Assembly (NCBI RefSeq): GCF_012273895.1 | Contig: NC_052124.1 | Span: forward strand, 1,178,001-1,242,000 | Reading direction: 5' to 3' | DNA: 64,000 nt | Source: Zerene cesonia | Lineage: Eukaryota > Arthropoda > Insecta > Lepidoptera > Pieridae | In this document: one piece after another, positions 47,512-60,200 of the stretch | Position numbering within the stretch: the first letter of the stretch is position 1 | Layout of the letters: every line of letters begins with the position of its first letter | The notes under the pieces: model-generated | Databases searched by the model: none | What the model saw: the letters and a program-made list of their open reading frames with translations, nothing else | Told to the model about the DNA's origin: nothing | Translations under genes and position numbers: made by a program

Positions 47512-48468
47512 GCTTCGTCTGTGATACGTATACAGCCTGTCACACATTATTTACATACAAATCTTTCCAATTTATAATATTAGTATAGATTTACATTTGT
47601 TCCTTGTAATGATTATTATATTTAGGATGTACTTTACTTATTAATTATTGCTTGTCATAACTATTACATTACGTTAGTTTAAAAGCATAGTGTTTATAAG
47701 GAAAATTTTTATCGATATACTTGTGATAATAATTAATATATGTTTTGTATACCTATATTAACTATAAGAAATGTTTATGACATATTATAAATAGATGGTA
47801 TGTCATTTCATTACCCTAATGATATAAAATGTGCCAGAAATAAGGGCAAATTGCAAAATGCAATGAAAATTCCATACTCGTTTAGAAATATTGTTACCTA
47901 ATGATCTATTTTAGTACTTTTTGCTAACTTGTTTAATTATCATCGATCGTCTATTTGCTAATTTTATAAGGCTAGAACATTCTAGTACATACTAGGAGTC
48001 AATTTAATAATATAATGAGAAAGGTCCGTACAATGCAACCTCCTGACACTAAAGATAGTGTTTCTTTTCCTTTATTATTTTTTTTAGTTCTTGTAACACC
48101 TTAGAGCATCTTTGTAGTTACAATTTGTTATAGATTAAGAAGTGTCTAATTTTTCACAAAGGAGCTTATGCGGAGAGTATGGGGAGCTTAAAAGGAGCTC
48201 GTATTAATGACAGTTTATTACAGAGCGTGGCTTTACTCGCACGGTTTTCGAATGAAAAGTATAAGAAAGCAAGAAATAAATCGTCCGAATCCGCTCACGA
48301 ATTTGGGTGATAAACAAACATTATGGTAAGATTATAATGGTTAGAAAAAAGTAGATGAAGTCATGATTCAAGTGCACTTTTAAAAAAAATGTACGTGGAT
48401 TATTGTTGGTTTCTTATAAAAATGTCATAATGAATACCTGAAACAATATATAACCACAGATAACATAA

Positions 48469-48668
48469 TCCTACTAATATTAGAAATGCGAATGTTTGTA
48501 AGGATGTGTGTGTGTTTGTTGCTCTATCACGCAAAAACTACCGAACCGATTGCAATGAAATTTGGTAGGTAGACAGCTGGACAACTGGAATAATATATAG
48601 GCAACTTTTTATCCCGATATTCCTATGAGATACGGGCTTACGCGTGTGAAACCGCAGGGCGCAGTTAG
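48469..48668 (+). mobile_element. Helitron, ~200-bp family (copy 10)
   Basis: It is full length, TC to GCGCAGTTAG|T (one base off CTAG). It is directly preceded by ACCACAGATAACATAA. Confidence 0.75.
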
Positions 48669-48834
48669 TACTATATATAAGTTAAATGTATCGAAATAAG
48701 AAATTATGTTGCAGTTAAAAGCCTGAAAAAGTTCTCTTACTGCAATATCTCATTTAAAATTCTAATATCTAAAATCTATTTTCAATAAGTAGCCTAGTGT
48801 GATTTGAAAACCCTCTACCTCAATCTAGGTTTTT

Positions 48835-49025
48835 AGGGTTCCGGATACTGAATAAAACGGTACCTTACTGCTTGGAGTTCGCTATTAAACAAATTATAAA
48901 AATTCGACTTTAAGCAATGGCACGGTCATAAATTGGATGGGTGACCAACTCTTCTACAATTGCTATTTAGCTTATTTGTACGGAACCCTTAGTGTCGAGA
49001 GTACGACTCGCTCTTGACCGATTTA
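48835..49025. repeat. 'GTTCCG...' LINE-tail-like repeat
   Basis: 'tagggttccggatactgaat' and 'tttgtacggaacccttagtg' with 'gagtacgactcgctcttgac' bracket a segment that resembles the 3' region of a widespread lepidopteran non-LTR element. It is too short and decayed to code. Confidence 0.45.
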
Positions 49026-49504
49026 TTTCTAATTACATGGATGACAACGAAGGTAATAGACCGCTAAAAAGCACAGTTCATAGTTATAGTAAGCGAGCTA
49101 CGTCAACAGTCAGTCAATGACCTACATTTATCCAAAAACAGTTTCTACAGTCACAAATTGCAATCCTCATGGTTTAGCATTTTGGTAGGTTAGGTTAGAC
49201 ACACAAACTATTAAAAAATGCCATAAACGTCAGGAGTGATGAGATTAGAAATATTATCACTTATAATAAGACCAGAGGCTAACTGGTTATTATTTTATTA
49301 ACAGCAGAAGCGACCAGGATATGGCGTGTTTAGTTACCGGATGGGTTAATTAAATGTTTCGCTCTAGTTGGAATCAGGAAGGCAATTACTTGTTAAAGAC
49401 ACATTAAATCTGTTTTCGTTAATTATTGTTTAATAATGTAATTGAAATATTTTATTACTGCCTTTTAAATTCAATCGCAAGGACGGGTTGTGTAAATTTT
49501 TATA

Positions 49505-49735
49505 CGTTAAGCGTTGGCTCAGTGGTGAGAACTTCGGACTTCAAACGAAACGTCGGGTGTGCAAAAATTAAATAGATTTATCAATTTATCTGCTCGGTGA
49601 AAGAAAACGTCTTAAGGAAACCGACATGTCCAAGGATTAAAAATTCGTCCACATGATACACTTGAATCTGGCATGGACTCTCATAGGAGGCCTGCGTCCC
49701 TGAGAGAGGAAACAATTAGTTTGGGCTGATAATCA
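49505..49735 (+). mobile_element. tRNA-headed SINE, decayed copy
   Basis: 'gttggctcagtggtgagaac' head and 'cggtgaaagaaaacgtctta', 'aaaccgacatgtccaagg' and 'gggctgataatcatgat' follow the body of the copy at 40733, with deletions around the B box. Confidence 0.6.
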
Positions 49736-50886
49736 TGATCTGAAATCTTAATAACGAGGTACAACATATCAAAACATAACCTTTATAAATAGTTTAAATA
49801 TTTACAGTTATACCATCATAATCCATATTTAGGTTGATATGCATAAAAATTTTCGGCAAACAAAGTATATAATTATTAAAATAGAAATATTATTACGAAT
49901 TTAAACTAACGTCTATTTAAACTATTAATAAGATATATTATTTACTATTTGTAATCGACATAATATAATAAAAATTGAATCCAAAACAAATTTGTTTTCA
50001 ATATAAACAAATTTTAGAAAATATCATTTTAATGAAACAAAACACAACTGCAGCCATTCACATGCAGAAGTTAGAACATGACAAAATAAGATTAAATCAA
50101 AAGACTATTCGAAAATTCAAATAAAGAACCGAAAGCGAAGCACAGATAAATAATATTTCGAATGCACAACAATAAGGCGACACAGATTTTAATTACAATA
50201 CGCTTTCACACAATTATTTATCTAATTTTTATAAGACTTACATTCGAAGGAATACCCGCGAACAGCACGTTAAGAATCACAACACACACTAAGTGAAGGT
50301 AAACTAGTCTGAGTTGGTAAATGGAATGAGATAGAACGAATGAGACAGTCTTGTAATGCACCAATCGAATATTGGCGGTATAGAAAGATTTTTGGTCTTA
50401 TTATAATAAGTAATTATTGTCAAAGCGTTATTTTTAGGCGGTTTATATCATACTGGATTTGTTTCGATAATCGTATTTTTTTTATAATCAGAGTCAATCA
50501 TCAAGTTATAGTATAGCAGTATTTTTTATTACATTTTAATTGGTGATTCTTGTTTGTAATACTAGAGGGCGTTGTTTTAAAAATAAAACTTAATATTGAA
50601 GAACACTGACATTTAACCACCTATAGCATTAAATATTAGTTATTTATTAAGTTATTATTAATTAGTTATATATTATTAGATAGTGAGTATAATCATAAGT
50701 TTTAATAAATAAGAATTCATATTACATTTAAAACCATTTCCTTAAACTTTAATTTGTAAAATAATTTAATAACATTATATGAAGTATTCCTTATCTGTAT
50801 TACCTATTTATGCAATTTTTCACATTTATTGTTTCAAATTAATAAGTTCCTAATCCTATTAATCCTACTAATATTATAATCCTACT
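49736..50886. other. Intergenic DNA with a candidate minus-strand 5' exon
   Basis: It is mostly featureless. At 50245-50310 the minus strand has an ATG-free stretch ending in a strong GTAAGT donor (rc of 'acttac' at 50238-50243). This could be the 5' UTR exon of the cuticle gene 13 kb away; the link is a guess. Confidence 0.3.
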
Positions 50887-51000
50887 TCCTGCTAATATTA
50901 TAAATGCGATAGTTTGTAAGGATGTATGTGCGTTTGTTGCTCTTTCACGCAAAAACTACTGAACGGATTTTCATGAAACTTTGTAGTAATATAGCTTTGA
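50887..51000 (+). mobile_element. Helitron 5' half, ~200-bp family
   Basis: The sequence is typical from TCCTGCTAATATTATAAATG through 'tctttcacgcaaaaactact', then departs into unrelated sequence. Confidence 0.5.
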
Positions 51001-51596
51001 TGTCAGAATAACATAATGAGTTAAAATTTAAAGGAATTTTTATAATTTGGTGATATAACGACAACTGACAAATAAGTCGGAAACAATGAGCCCTCTGAGA
51101 GCTATATTGGCGTGCGCTGGCCTAATCGTTGGAATTGCACAAAGATAATTACTGTACGATTATTTGCCTTAAATAGTTCTATATAAAAGTCCGAGACAGC
51201 ATATATCTATATTTTATGTGTAAGTCACTATGATCAAAAAAGTTAACCAAACAAACAATTTAATTGGATATTATTTAACAATGCACATTTTAGAATATTT
51301 ATGGAACTTTTATGAAAATTGATACTTCTATCACTTCACGTATTGAATGTAGATAAACTTTGTCTTTTACACTAAGTAATTTGGACGAATAGTTTAAAAT
51401 CACGATAAGATTCTTAAGCATCTAAAAGGCGCGGCGCAGAGCGAGCGAGAAGCCGGCATCACCGACCGTCGTTGACGGTTGTGTTCATATACGATTTTTT
51501 GTATGACAAATTCGATTCTCAAAGCGATTTATTGTTTGATACAATACGTATACCCTATCCTACTATCCTACTAATCCTATCATACTAATATTATAA

Positions 51597-51796
51597 TCCT
51601 ACTAATATTATAAATGCGAAAGTTTGTACGGATGTGTTTGTGTTTGTTGCTCTTTCACGCAAAGACTACTGAACCGATTGCAATTAAATTTGGTACGTAG
51701 ACAGCTGGACAACTGGAATAACATATAGGCAACTTTTAATCCCGATATTCCTACGGGATACGGACTTACGCGGGTGAAACCGCGCGGCGCAGCTAG
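51597..51796 (+). mobile_element. Helitron, ~200-bp family (copy 11, well kept)
   Basis: It is complete, TC to GCGCAGCTAG, with the hairpin CGCGG-GTGAAA-CCGCG. This is among the best copies and a good consensus seed. The base after CTAG is A instead of the usual T. Confidence 0.8.
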
Positions 51797-52921
51797 ACTA
51801 TTACAATCTGCAATCGTCAATAACATCTTAGCTATGTCAATAGATGGCATGAATTAAAAATTGCAATAGGCAATGTACCTAATGTCATAATAATAATAAT
51901 TACTTATTCCTTTTTAGCGTTGATAAACTTTATTTACTTTAATAAAAAATTTTGCTGACTAATTTGAATTTGAATTAATATAATAAGTACTTTCTATATC
52001 TAATTAATCGCGCCTGTAACTTTATGTAAAGCAATTATTAAGATACTACATAATAGAAGAATGAAAAATAATATTTATCTTCTTATTAAGCCAATATTCC
52101 AGACCAATAATTATAATATGATGGATTAATACTAACATTGTTTATTTAATTTATGCGGACGGAACTTTCTCGAATACACAATTGAATTCTAAATTTTTGA
52201 AGACAGAATATTTTTATAGAATGAGTATACAAAGCTATATTTTATGGGTACTTCGATTCGATCGATTTTCGAAGAAGAGGCTGTACGACAATTTCTATGA
52301 TTCTAGAAGCAAAAACAAATTTAGAAACCTCTATTTTAATTTTTGAAGACTTATTAAATGATACCTCAGTTAAAACCACGCTTACATGTAATATTACAAA
52401 GTTATATTTGTAATTAAGGATGTCATCACCATTGCTTCGGTGTAATGAAATAATATATTATAATAGTTTAAAAAAACTAAAAAACTTCGCTTTTATCATA
52501 TTTTGCAAATTGAAAAATGGAATAATTTTATCAAATTAGTGTATTGTCATCGGTCCTCAATAAATCTACAAAGTTTGAACGAAATCTGGCCGTTTAAAGT
52601 GGGTCAAAATCGCGCCCAAAGAAGTTGGTTACAAACAAACATACAGGTGAAGCTAATAAAAAGCGTGTAAAAACCTAGCCTTTATAATAATAATTAATCT
52701 TTAGAATAATATTCCAGGCATCCCTTTTAAGAGCTATCGGCGTAAAAAATAATAAAAATTATTTAATATAGCAATAAAATACACAGCACACTTGGAGTAG
52801 TCAACAATGACAATTGAATATCTTTTAATAATCGTGCCGCCATTATATCGGTAAGTAGGTGGCGCTGTATGAATATATATTAGCCACCACTAAAAAATGT
52901 GTTTTTCAAATAAAATGTAGC
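51797..52921. other. Intergenic DNA, nothing recognised
   Basis: There is a decayed dispersed repeat near 52560-52660 ('cgaaatctggccgtttaaag'). I see no exon. Confidence 0.4.
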
Positions 52922-53226
52922 CTATTCATCATCAGCCCATACACGTTCCCACTGCTGTCCCAGCAGGCCTCCTGTGAGGGTTCAGCCCATAATCCACCAC
53001 GCTGGCCAAGTGCGGGTTGGCAGATGTCACATGTCGTCGAACTTTTGATTCTTGGACATGCCGGTTTGCTCACGATGTTTTCCTTCACCGTTTTAGGCAG
53101 TGGTGATGTTATTCACATGTGCCGATAAATTGAAAAATCATTTTATTTCCTGCACGCTCTGCCCGGTCTCGAACCCCGACTTATCGATTTTGAAGTCCGA
53201 GGTTCTCACCACTGAGCCACCACTGC
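52922..53226 (-). mobile_element. tRNA-headed SINE, best copy
   Basis: On the minus strand, 'agtggtggctcagtggtgag' (A box) and 'ggggttcgagaccgg' (B box) lead into the conserved body and finish 'gggctgatgatgaat'. It is about 300 bp and more complete than the copies at 40733 and 49505. Confidence 0.75.
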
Positions 53227-53486
53227 TTAGATGAACTTTATGTTGCACAAATCATTTTTTTTTCGTTTTTTTTTAACATGATTGATGCACATACAAATAT
53301 ACAATCAGAAAAGTTACAAGCGTTTCAGCACCCGGTTTTAGCGTTTTAATGCGGAAGTACCACATCCCAAAGGAAAACATATGATGACATAGTAGCATGC
53401 TAATGTGTTTCGTACGTTGAATGGGAGACCTGGAGGCCATGCACAGAAACCGTCTGGTTACTGTTTTATTACAATGAATTGATCTC

Positions 53487-53705
53487 TCTCTCTTCTTTTT
53501 TTTTTATGTCACAGTCGGCAATGGAGCTGGTGGGTCGCCTGATGGTAAGCGCTACCACCGCCCATGAACATTCGTAGAGGCATAAGGTCCGTTACAGACC
53601 TTACGCCTCTACAAATGGATTGCTGACACTTTGGGAAGGGATTAAGAAGGGATTGGCGAGAGGAATAAAGGAAAGGACTGGGAAGGGAAGGAAAAGGATA
53701 TGGGG
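53487..53705 (-). mobile_element. 340-bp retroposed repeat, 3' part
   Basis: The plus strand reads a T-run, 'atgtcacagtcggcaatgga', 'gcctgatggtaagcgctacc', then A/G-rich 'aaggaaaggactgggaaggg'. A plus-strand 5' half of the same family lies just before it at about 53348-53442, so two copies are arranged in opposite directions. Confidence 0.6.
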
Positions 53706-54686
53706 CGTATATATGACTAATAAGAGGTTGATGGTGCACAACGCCAGAATTATTAAAATATAAATAAATAAATAAATAAACAAGATACAATTTATTTAGT
53801 ACAATATCCTTGTATCCTCTATAATTTTTAGTAGTCTAGTACAATATCCTTTATAATTTTTTTAATACTACCGTGAGTTGATATCAAATAATTTTATAAT
53901 TAAAATTCATAAGATGATGTAACCTTAATTATTACTTTTGTACATGGCTCAAGCCTAAGTTTTTTGTTCTGACTAGCTGACGCATTTAACATCGATCGTG
54001 TGTAATCGGTCATAAAAAATGGTTTAACTAATTTTTATATTATTATGTTATCTGTGGCTTAACACATTAATTATTTTATATTTTTTTCCGCGTTACCAGG
54101 TAATTAAGATAGATTTTCTATCTGCGTCAACACTTTTAGAAAATGTTTTTAAATACTTATATCTAAACCTATAAATTAAAAAATATTTTATATAAGTGGT
54201 ATTTTACAAGTACATAATAGCAAATAAAGTTTTATTTTAACATTTTGAACTTACATAAAAAATCATTCTTGGTTTTTATTAACTTAGTTACTTAATATTA
54301 ACTTAGTTACATGATATTTCTATAAAAAGACTTTTAAAAAAGTAATTTCATGAAACTATCTGTAAGTCTGTTTTTATTATACATAACTAAATAACTGTAC
54401 TTCGGAAGCTTCTAGACTTGAAACATGGCGGAATAATTTTATGAAGAAAACTTACTACTCTTAGAAATCAAAAGGGATGTATTAGTATAATACTACCTAC
54501 TACTACAACTATAGACTAACTAAAAATTAAAACAATAAGCAATCTTCGAAAAAAAAGTAAATTCGAAAAAAGAAAATTAAAACTAAAGTTTTTTTTTAAG
54601 TCGAAGGTGCACTACCTGTAAAAAACAAAATACGCGAATTGCCTCTATACATTTTTCGCGCCTTTTTTTGTCTTGAGCGAACTTGT
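53706..54686. other. Intergenic DNA upstream of CRAL-TRIO gene B
   Basis: It holds a short (AAAT)n-like run at 53757-53780 and a reverse CACAGATAACATAATA motif at 54041-54057. No gene is seen. Confidence 0.4.
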
Positions 54687-54762
54687 TCAGCCTCTGCGAT
54701 TGATCACAAAGTTGTGATTTGTGTTGTTATTCGCACGTGTGAAAACCTATATGCATTAAGAT
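54687..54762 (+). promoter_or_regulatory. Candidate first exon of gene B, ending in a split start codon
   Basis: The stretch ends AAGAT|GTAAGT at 54758-54768. The final AT joins the G that opens the next exon at 58602 to make ATG, with A at -3. This start gives gene B an N-terminus only one residue longer than that of gene A up to the shared Asp at the end of the first coding exon. A CACGTG E-box lies at 54734-54739, and a two-codon uORF (ATG CAT TAA) sits just before the start. The 5' boundary at TTCAGCC near 54687 is a guess. Confidence 0.5.
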
Positions 54763-57116
54763 GTAAGTTAATATTTTATTGGCAATTTAAAAAAAATATT
54801 AATATAAATTAATTACTCCTTGAACGGTGTTTCGAATTCGATTCTAATCCATAATAATTAAGGAATTTTAAATGTTACGTATTATAGACGGCTGTATTTT
54901 TTATTATATTTAAAAATTGCATATAGTTTAGTCATACAATACTATGCGATTATGAGCCACAAAAAAATAATAACACTAACAAAACGTATTGAACATAAGG
55001 AAGAACCTCATACAAAAAATCATAGTAGGAAAGTCTCTGTTTGATGCATCAAACGGTTTTCATCCTAGCTTATTAGGTAATATACAAATTAATTTTAATA
55101 CTAGACACTCACCCGGCGCCGCCCGGGTAGTAGCAACTATTATAGAGATGAAATATTATGTTAAACAACAAATGTTACATTTCTATAATATATATTTTGG
55201 ATTTTGGACTTTTGGATTCTATAATCCAATCCGTTACTATAACGGTCCAACCCGGCTTTGCGCCTAACATGATTTTTTATGTCATAGCGGGCAACTAAGC
55301 AGGTGGTTCGCCTGATGGTAAGCGATCACCACCATCCATGAACATTCGTAGAAGTAGTGCCTGTGCGAACGCTTTGTCCGGTTTTAAGGAGTAACTGATG
55401 AAATAAGGAAAGGATTGATGTCAGGAAGGAAGGAATGGAGTAAGGAAAGGAAAAGGTATTTCCTAAGATTAGGGTTCCGTCAAACAAACGAAACCATCAG
55501 CTTTTTATTATTAGTACTCGTACGTCATACATGAAGCTTATTTTTTACGAAAAAATACTTGTAAAAACATGTTCAATTACAATTAAGCTCATATAACCTT
55601 AACCTTCCTCTGTATATTGTACCTACAATTTAAAAAGGACAATGCCTTAAAATATAATTGTTTCAAACCAATTCACGCCAATTTCGTCAGAAAATTTATA
55701 CCTTCATTTCAAAATCATATATATATAAATGTGTAAATGCATTAAATTGTAATAATATATATCTATTATTAGCGTTTTTGACCTTAGCGAACACGGAAAT
55801 ATACAAGTATTATGATAGTTTCTATTCAAACGAGTATCTAAAAATTCACACACTAGGAATGGACTTGTATGTATTTCGCTAATGCGCTGCTTTTTAATGG
55901 TTGATAAAGAGAATATAAATGAGTTTTTCATAATGAAATCTTATAAATAAATATATTAGGTGACATTAACTTAAGAACAAACAATGAGGATGTATACGTA
56001 TAAACTCAAACTCAAACTCAAGCATTTATTGATTCAAGTAGGCTGAAGGATCAATAACGCTCATAAACCGTCAAAATAAATAATTACAACCGCTTTGGAG
56101 CGCCAATCTTTAATTTAACATTTGCCACCGATTCCGAAACCAGATTCAACAGCCGGAAAGCGCCCGAAAGCAATTCAATGTGGGGATGGCATGCTTTAGC
56201 ACGAATTGGGCCACCTCGGTCTGGGAAAGTCCCACACTCCCACAGAAAACCTGCGTGAAATTATAGCATTCTGCTGTGTTTCGTACGGTGACTGGGGGAG
56301 CCAGAGGCCCGTTTCCTATTTCTCTACAATTCCAGTCCATTACTTCTTTCCAGTCGCTAATCCTTTCCTTAACCCTTTCTCCTAAAGGGTGGCAGCGTAG
56401 TATATATATTACTACCGACCCGCCCCGGCTTCGTACGGGTGCAATAATACACGAAATAGATATAAACCTTCCTCTTGAATCACTCTATCTATGAAAATAA
56501 AACCCATCAAAATCTGTAGTGTCATGATAAAGATCTAAGCATACAGGCACGTTGACGGCAGAATTCGATGTCGATCTTTGTTTTATACGATGTCGTGACT
56601 AGCGACCTGCCTCTCGCACTGTTACGATAAACCATCCTCTTGTATGACTCTATATATTTACAAATCCGCATGAAAAGGTTGCGTAATTAAGTGGCTCTAA
56701 GCATACATACATCCAGACAGACAGCGGAAGCGACTTTGTTCTTACTATACTAAGTACTGACAAACGTATTATGACAAAACGTCGTTCAGGAAGACAATAT
56801 TATCATCATAATTTTAGCACAGAATGACATTTAGAATATGTAAATTATAAACTTATATACATACATGTGTATGTATTTCATTAATTCTGGTTTTGTTAAC
56901 AAATCTTATTCGATAAATTTGATTTAAGGAAAACTATGAACATAATATGCAGCCATAATCAATGGTCATATTAAATAATTCTCACATACAAACATAACAG
57001 ATTAACACAACGACCGGTTTTTATGGTGTAACTCATAAAAAAAATGTTTATCAAAGTTACTTAATGTTCGCTTATAATGCGTTTGATAGAATTTGTTAAT
57101 TAAGAAACGTTCTTTA

Positions 57117-57213
<97 letters not shown>

Positions 57214-60200
57214 TATAGCCTATAGCCTTCCTCAATAAGTAAACAAACTGTTCGGCTGTATACTATTAGTATAGATAAGATCGTCCACAGACTTACCATA
57301 GACATAAATACAAAATACAAGTTACAAAAATATTATTTTAATACACAAGCTTCTTGGTAACTGAGTGAAAAAATGGTTAAAACTCATTAAAATAACCGTT
57401 CAAAATCTAGAAAATATTTGTCTGCAATTACATTTTTTTTACATTTAAATTAATTAATGTTTCGGTGGTAATTTTTTGTAGCTTAATTTTGTTAAGTTTC
57501 TCATGGTTTTTATTAACTTCGATGCAATTAAACTGAATTCCATTGTGTCGAAGGGGAAAATTATCGTCCTCTTTATTTAGGGTATTTTACAGAGCTTATT
57601 GTCTCTGAATATTGCTCAAGAGAACCCACTAAGGGTTCAATCACCACATCAGAAATAAAAATTCTGAATTTATTTTGGTAAAAACATCCGTATAAACTCA
57701 TATACATTTGTAATTTCTAATGTACAAATTTCCTTAATTTAGGGATTAGATTGCGTTCGGCAATTAGGCAGGAGCTTATTCCGGTCACTCTGACGGGTGA
57801 AATTGGTACTATCCTTATTTTTTGCCTCCTTTAAATATCTCTCCATTTGCAATATCACAGATAACATAATACTATATATACTATATAGGCAATACATATG
57901 ATAGCCTGAGAGAGATCGCTACCTAGGTATAAGACCATGTGTACATATTTTAAATTTAATTTATAATGTGTGCAATAAAGTATAAAATAAACAAATTAAT
58001 AAAAAAATAACGAGTTGATCGAAAAAAATGTAGATCTACTTTCCATACGTGAAGGTAACCTCGGAAAACACGCGTTTAAAAATATATTAATTTGCGGAAA
58101 CGAAAATAACAGTGAGTTAATCGGTCTTTTTATTAAAATTATACATAATTTATTGTGGTAAATTATCCAGCATCACAATTTTTTTTGAGGTTTGCCAGTT
58201 ATATTGTTTTAATCGTTTTCGCGTAGATTTCTAGATAGCATAAAATATGAAAATTAAGATATTATTATTAATAGTGAAAATAACTCATTGATCCGCCTAT
58301 GTTTAAAATCCAAGTTTGCAACAGAGTCCCCGTGGTTTATTATTTCTATAGGTCTAATCAAATTAGACCATATAATTATTATGATGGATCCATTAAACTG
58401 TAAGAATAAACCATTTACTAAATGTATCTAATCTCTTTTTATGAATTAAAGATTTTTTAACGGATTTGTTTCGCACACGTTACAGCGAGCGTGGTCACGG
58501 GGAGACTGATGGCTGCGTTTAAAATCCGTTAAAAATTCTTTAATTCCTAAATGTAAATACTCGCGTAAAATCAAACATAAGAAAATACTTTTTTTTTCTA
58601 GGTGTGATAAAGCAGCTATAGAACAGCCGATAGAGTTGGAATATAAGAAAACTGGTATAAATCCTGATGAAATAGCACTTCTTAGGCGATGGGTGAACAC
58701 ACAACCTCATTTACCATGGAGATATATATCAGGTAGGTAATCGATTTTATCTGATAGTATATATTTATTACGCCTTTAACTTAATCAGCTGTTCTATTAA
58801 AAGCCTAGAGTTTTAATTTAATATTAAATAATATTAGATACTAACGGTACGCCCCGGCTTTGCCCGTGGTATATATGGCCTTCCTCATTAAATGGGCAAT
58901 TTAAAACTGAAATAATTTTTCAAATCGGACCAGTAGTTCCTAAGATTAGTGCGTTCAAACAAACAAAGAAAATCTTTAGCATTATAATATTAGTATAGAT
59001 TAAATGCATACCGCGAGGTATAGCTACTATTATATATTAAACTTTCCAGATCTCGACTTGCTACTCTGCTACTACAGCTGCTACGGTAGCACGGCCGTCA
59101 CGAAGCAAGTACTTGACCTCCACTTTACGCTGAAAACACATTTCACGAACTTCTTCAAGGACAGAGTTGTCGATCAGAACATCATAAGAGCATTGAAAAC
59201 TGTGTAAGTATCAGTTGTTATACTTATTGGATGTTGTTGATATTTCTCGCCATAAGACCCTTTCTTGTGTCTTAACAGAACATTACAAAATGGTTTTCGA
59301 ATTTCAAATTTTACGCTTATTTCCCGATTCATTTATATTAACAATAGACCGTCCCGGCTCCGCCCGGATATAATTGCTGCGGATTGCTGTTTTATCCCAA
59401 GGGAGCAGTTAGTCGGGATAAAAAATATCCTATCACCCAAGTCAGCTCATAACGTGTCTGTATAGTAAATTTCATCAAAATCCGTTCAGCAATTTCAGCG
59501 TGAATGACGGACAAACAAACTTTCACATTTATAGTATTAGTGTAATTAATAGTAATATTAAAACAATTAGTTTATTAATTCCTTAATTACTTCGTTTCTT
59601 TGTTATCTTGTCCATTGGCTACTTAGCTTATCTATAACTTCGTTAAACTGTTACTTATGTATTTGTTACTTTGTTATTGTATCAGTTCGTTACTATCTTC
59701 TTTGTAACTTCGTTGCTTTATGAAAAAATCAATTTAAATTTTCAGATTGATTATGCCTCTTGAGACGTTGTCATATGATGGCTACACAGTGGTCTACCAT
59801 CGATTAATCGACACCGATGCTAAGAATTTTGTATACCAGCACATCACTAAGTATGAAATCTTAATTTACTGGTTTATATAATTCCTGTTCTGTATTATTA
59901 ATTTAATTGCCTTTAAATAACAATGTTTCATTTGTTTATGAAAGAAATGACATCAGACGTAGTTATTCGATTTCTTCTTTTTAGTAAATAATTTTGATGG
60001 GAAAAAGTATTATGCAAAATGTTAAAAGAAACAAGTTACATTTTTTATTTATTAAACAGATGATAACAAGATTCTGCAAAATTTTTGAATGTAAATTATG
60101 AAACATTACAATGCCATAATTACATTTTAACAGTACATACTCATTTGAAAATCGATTTTAATTTGAATTTCGAACTCTTTTCATTTTTTTTAATACTTTC

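Noticed and set aside
52859..53128. 89-codon frame and its antisense 60-codon frame
   Set aside because: Both fall wholly inside the tRNA-headed SINE.
57002..57320. Frames rich in Tyr-Ile repeats
   Set aside because: They are translations of the (AT)n microsatellite.
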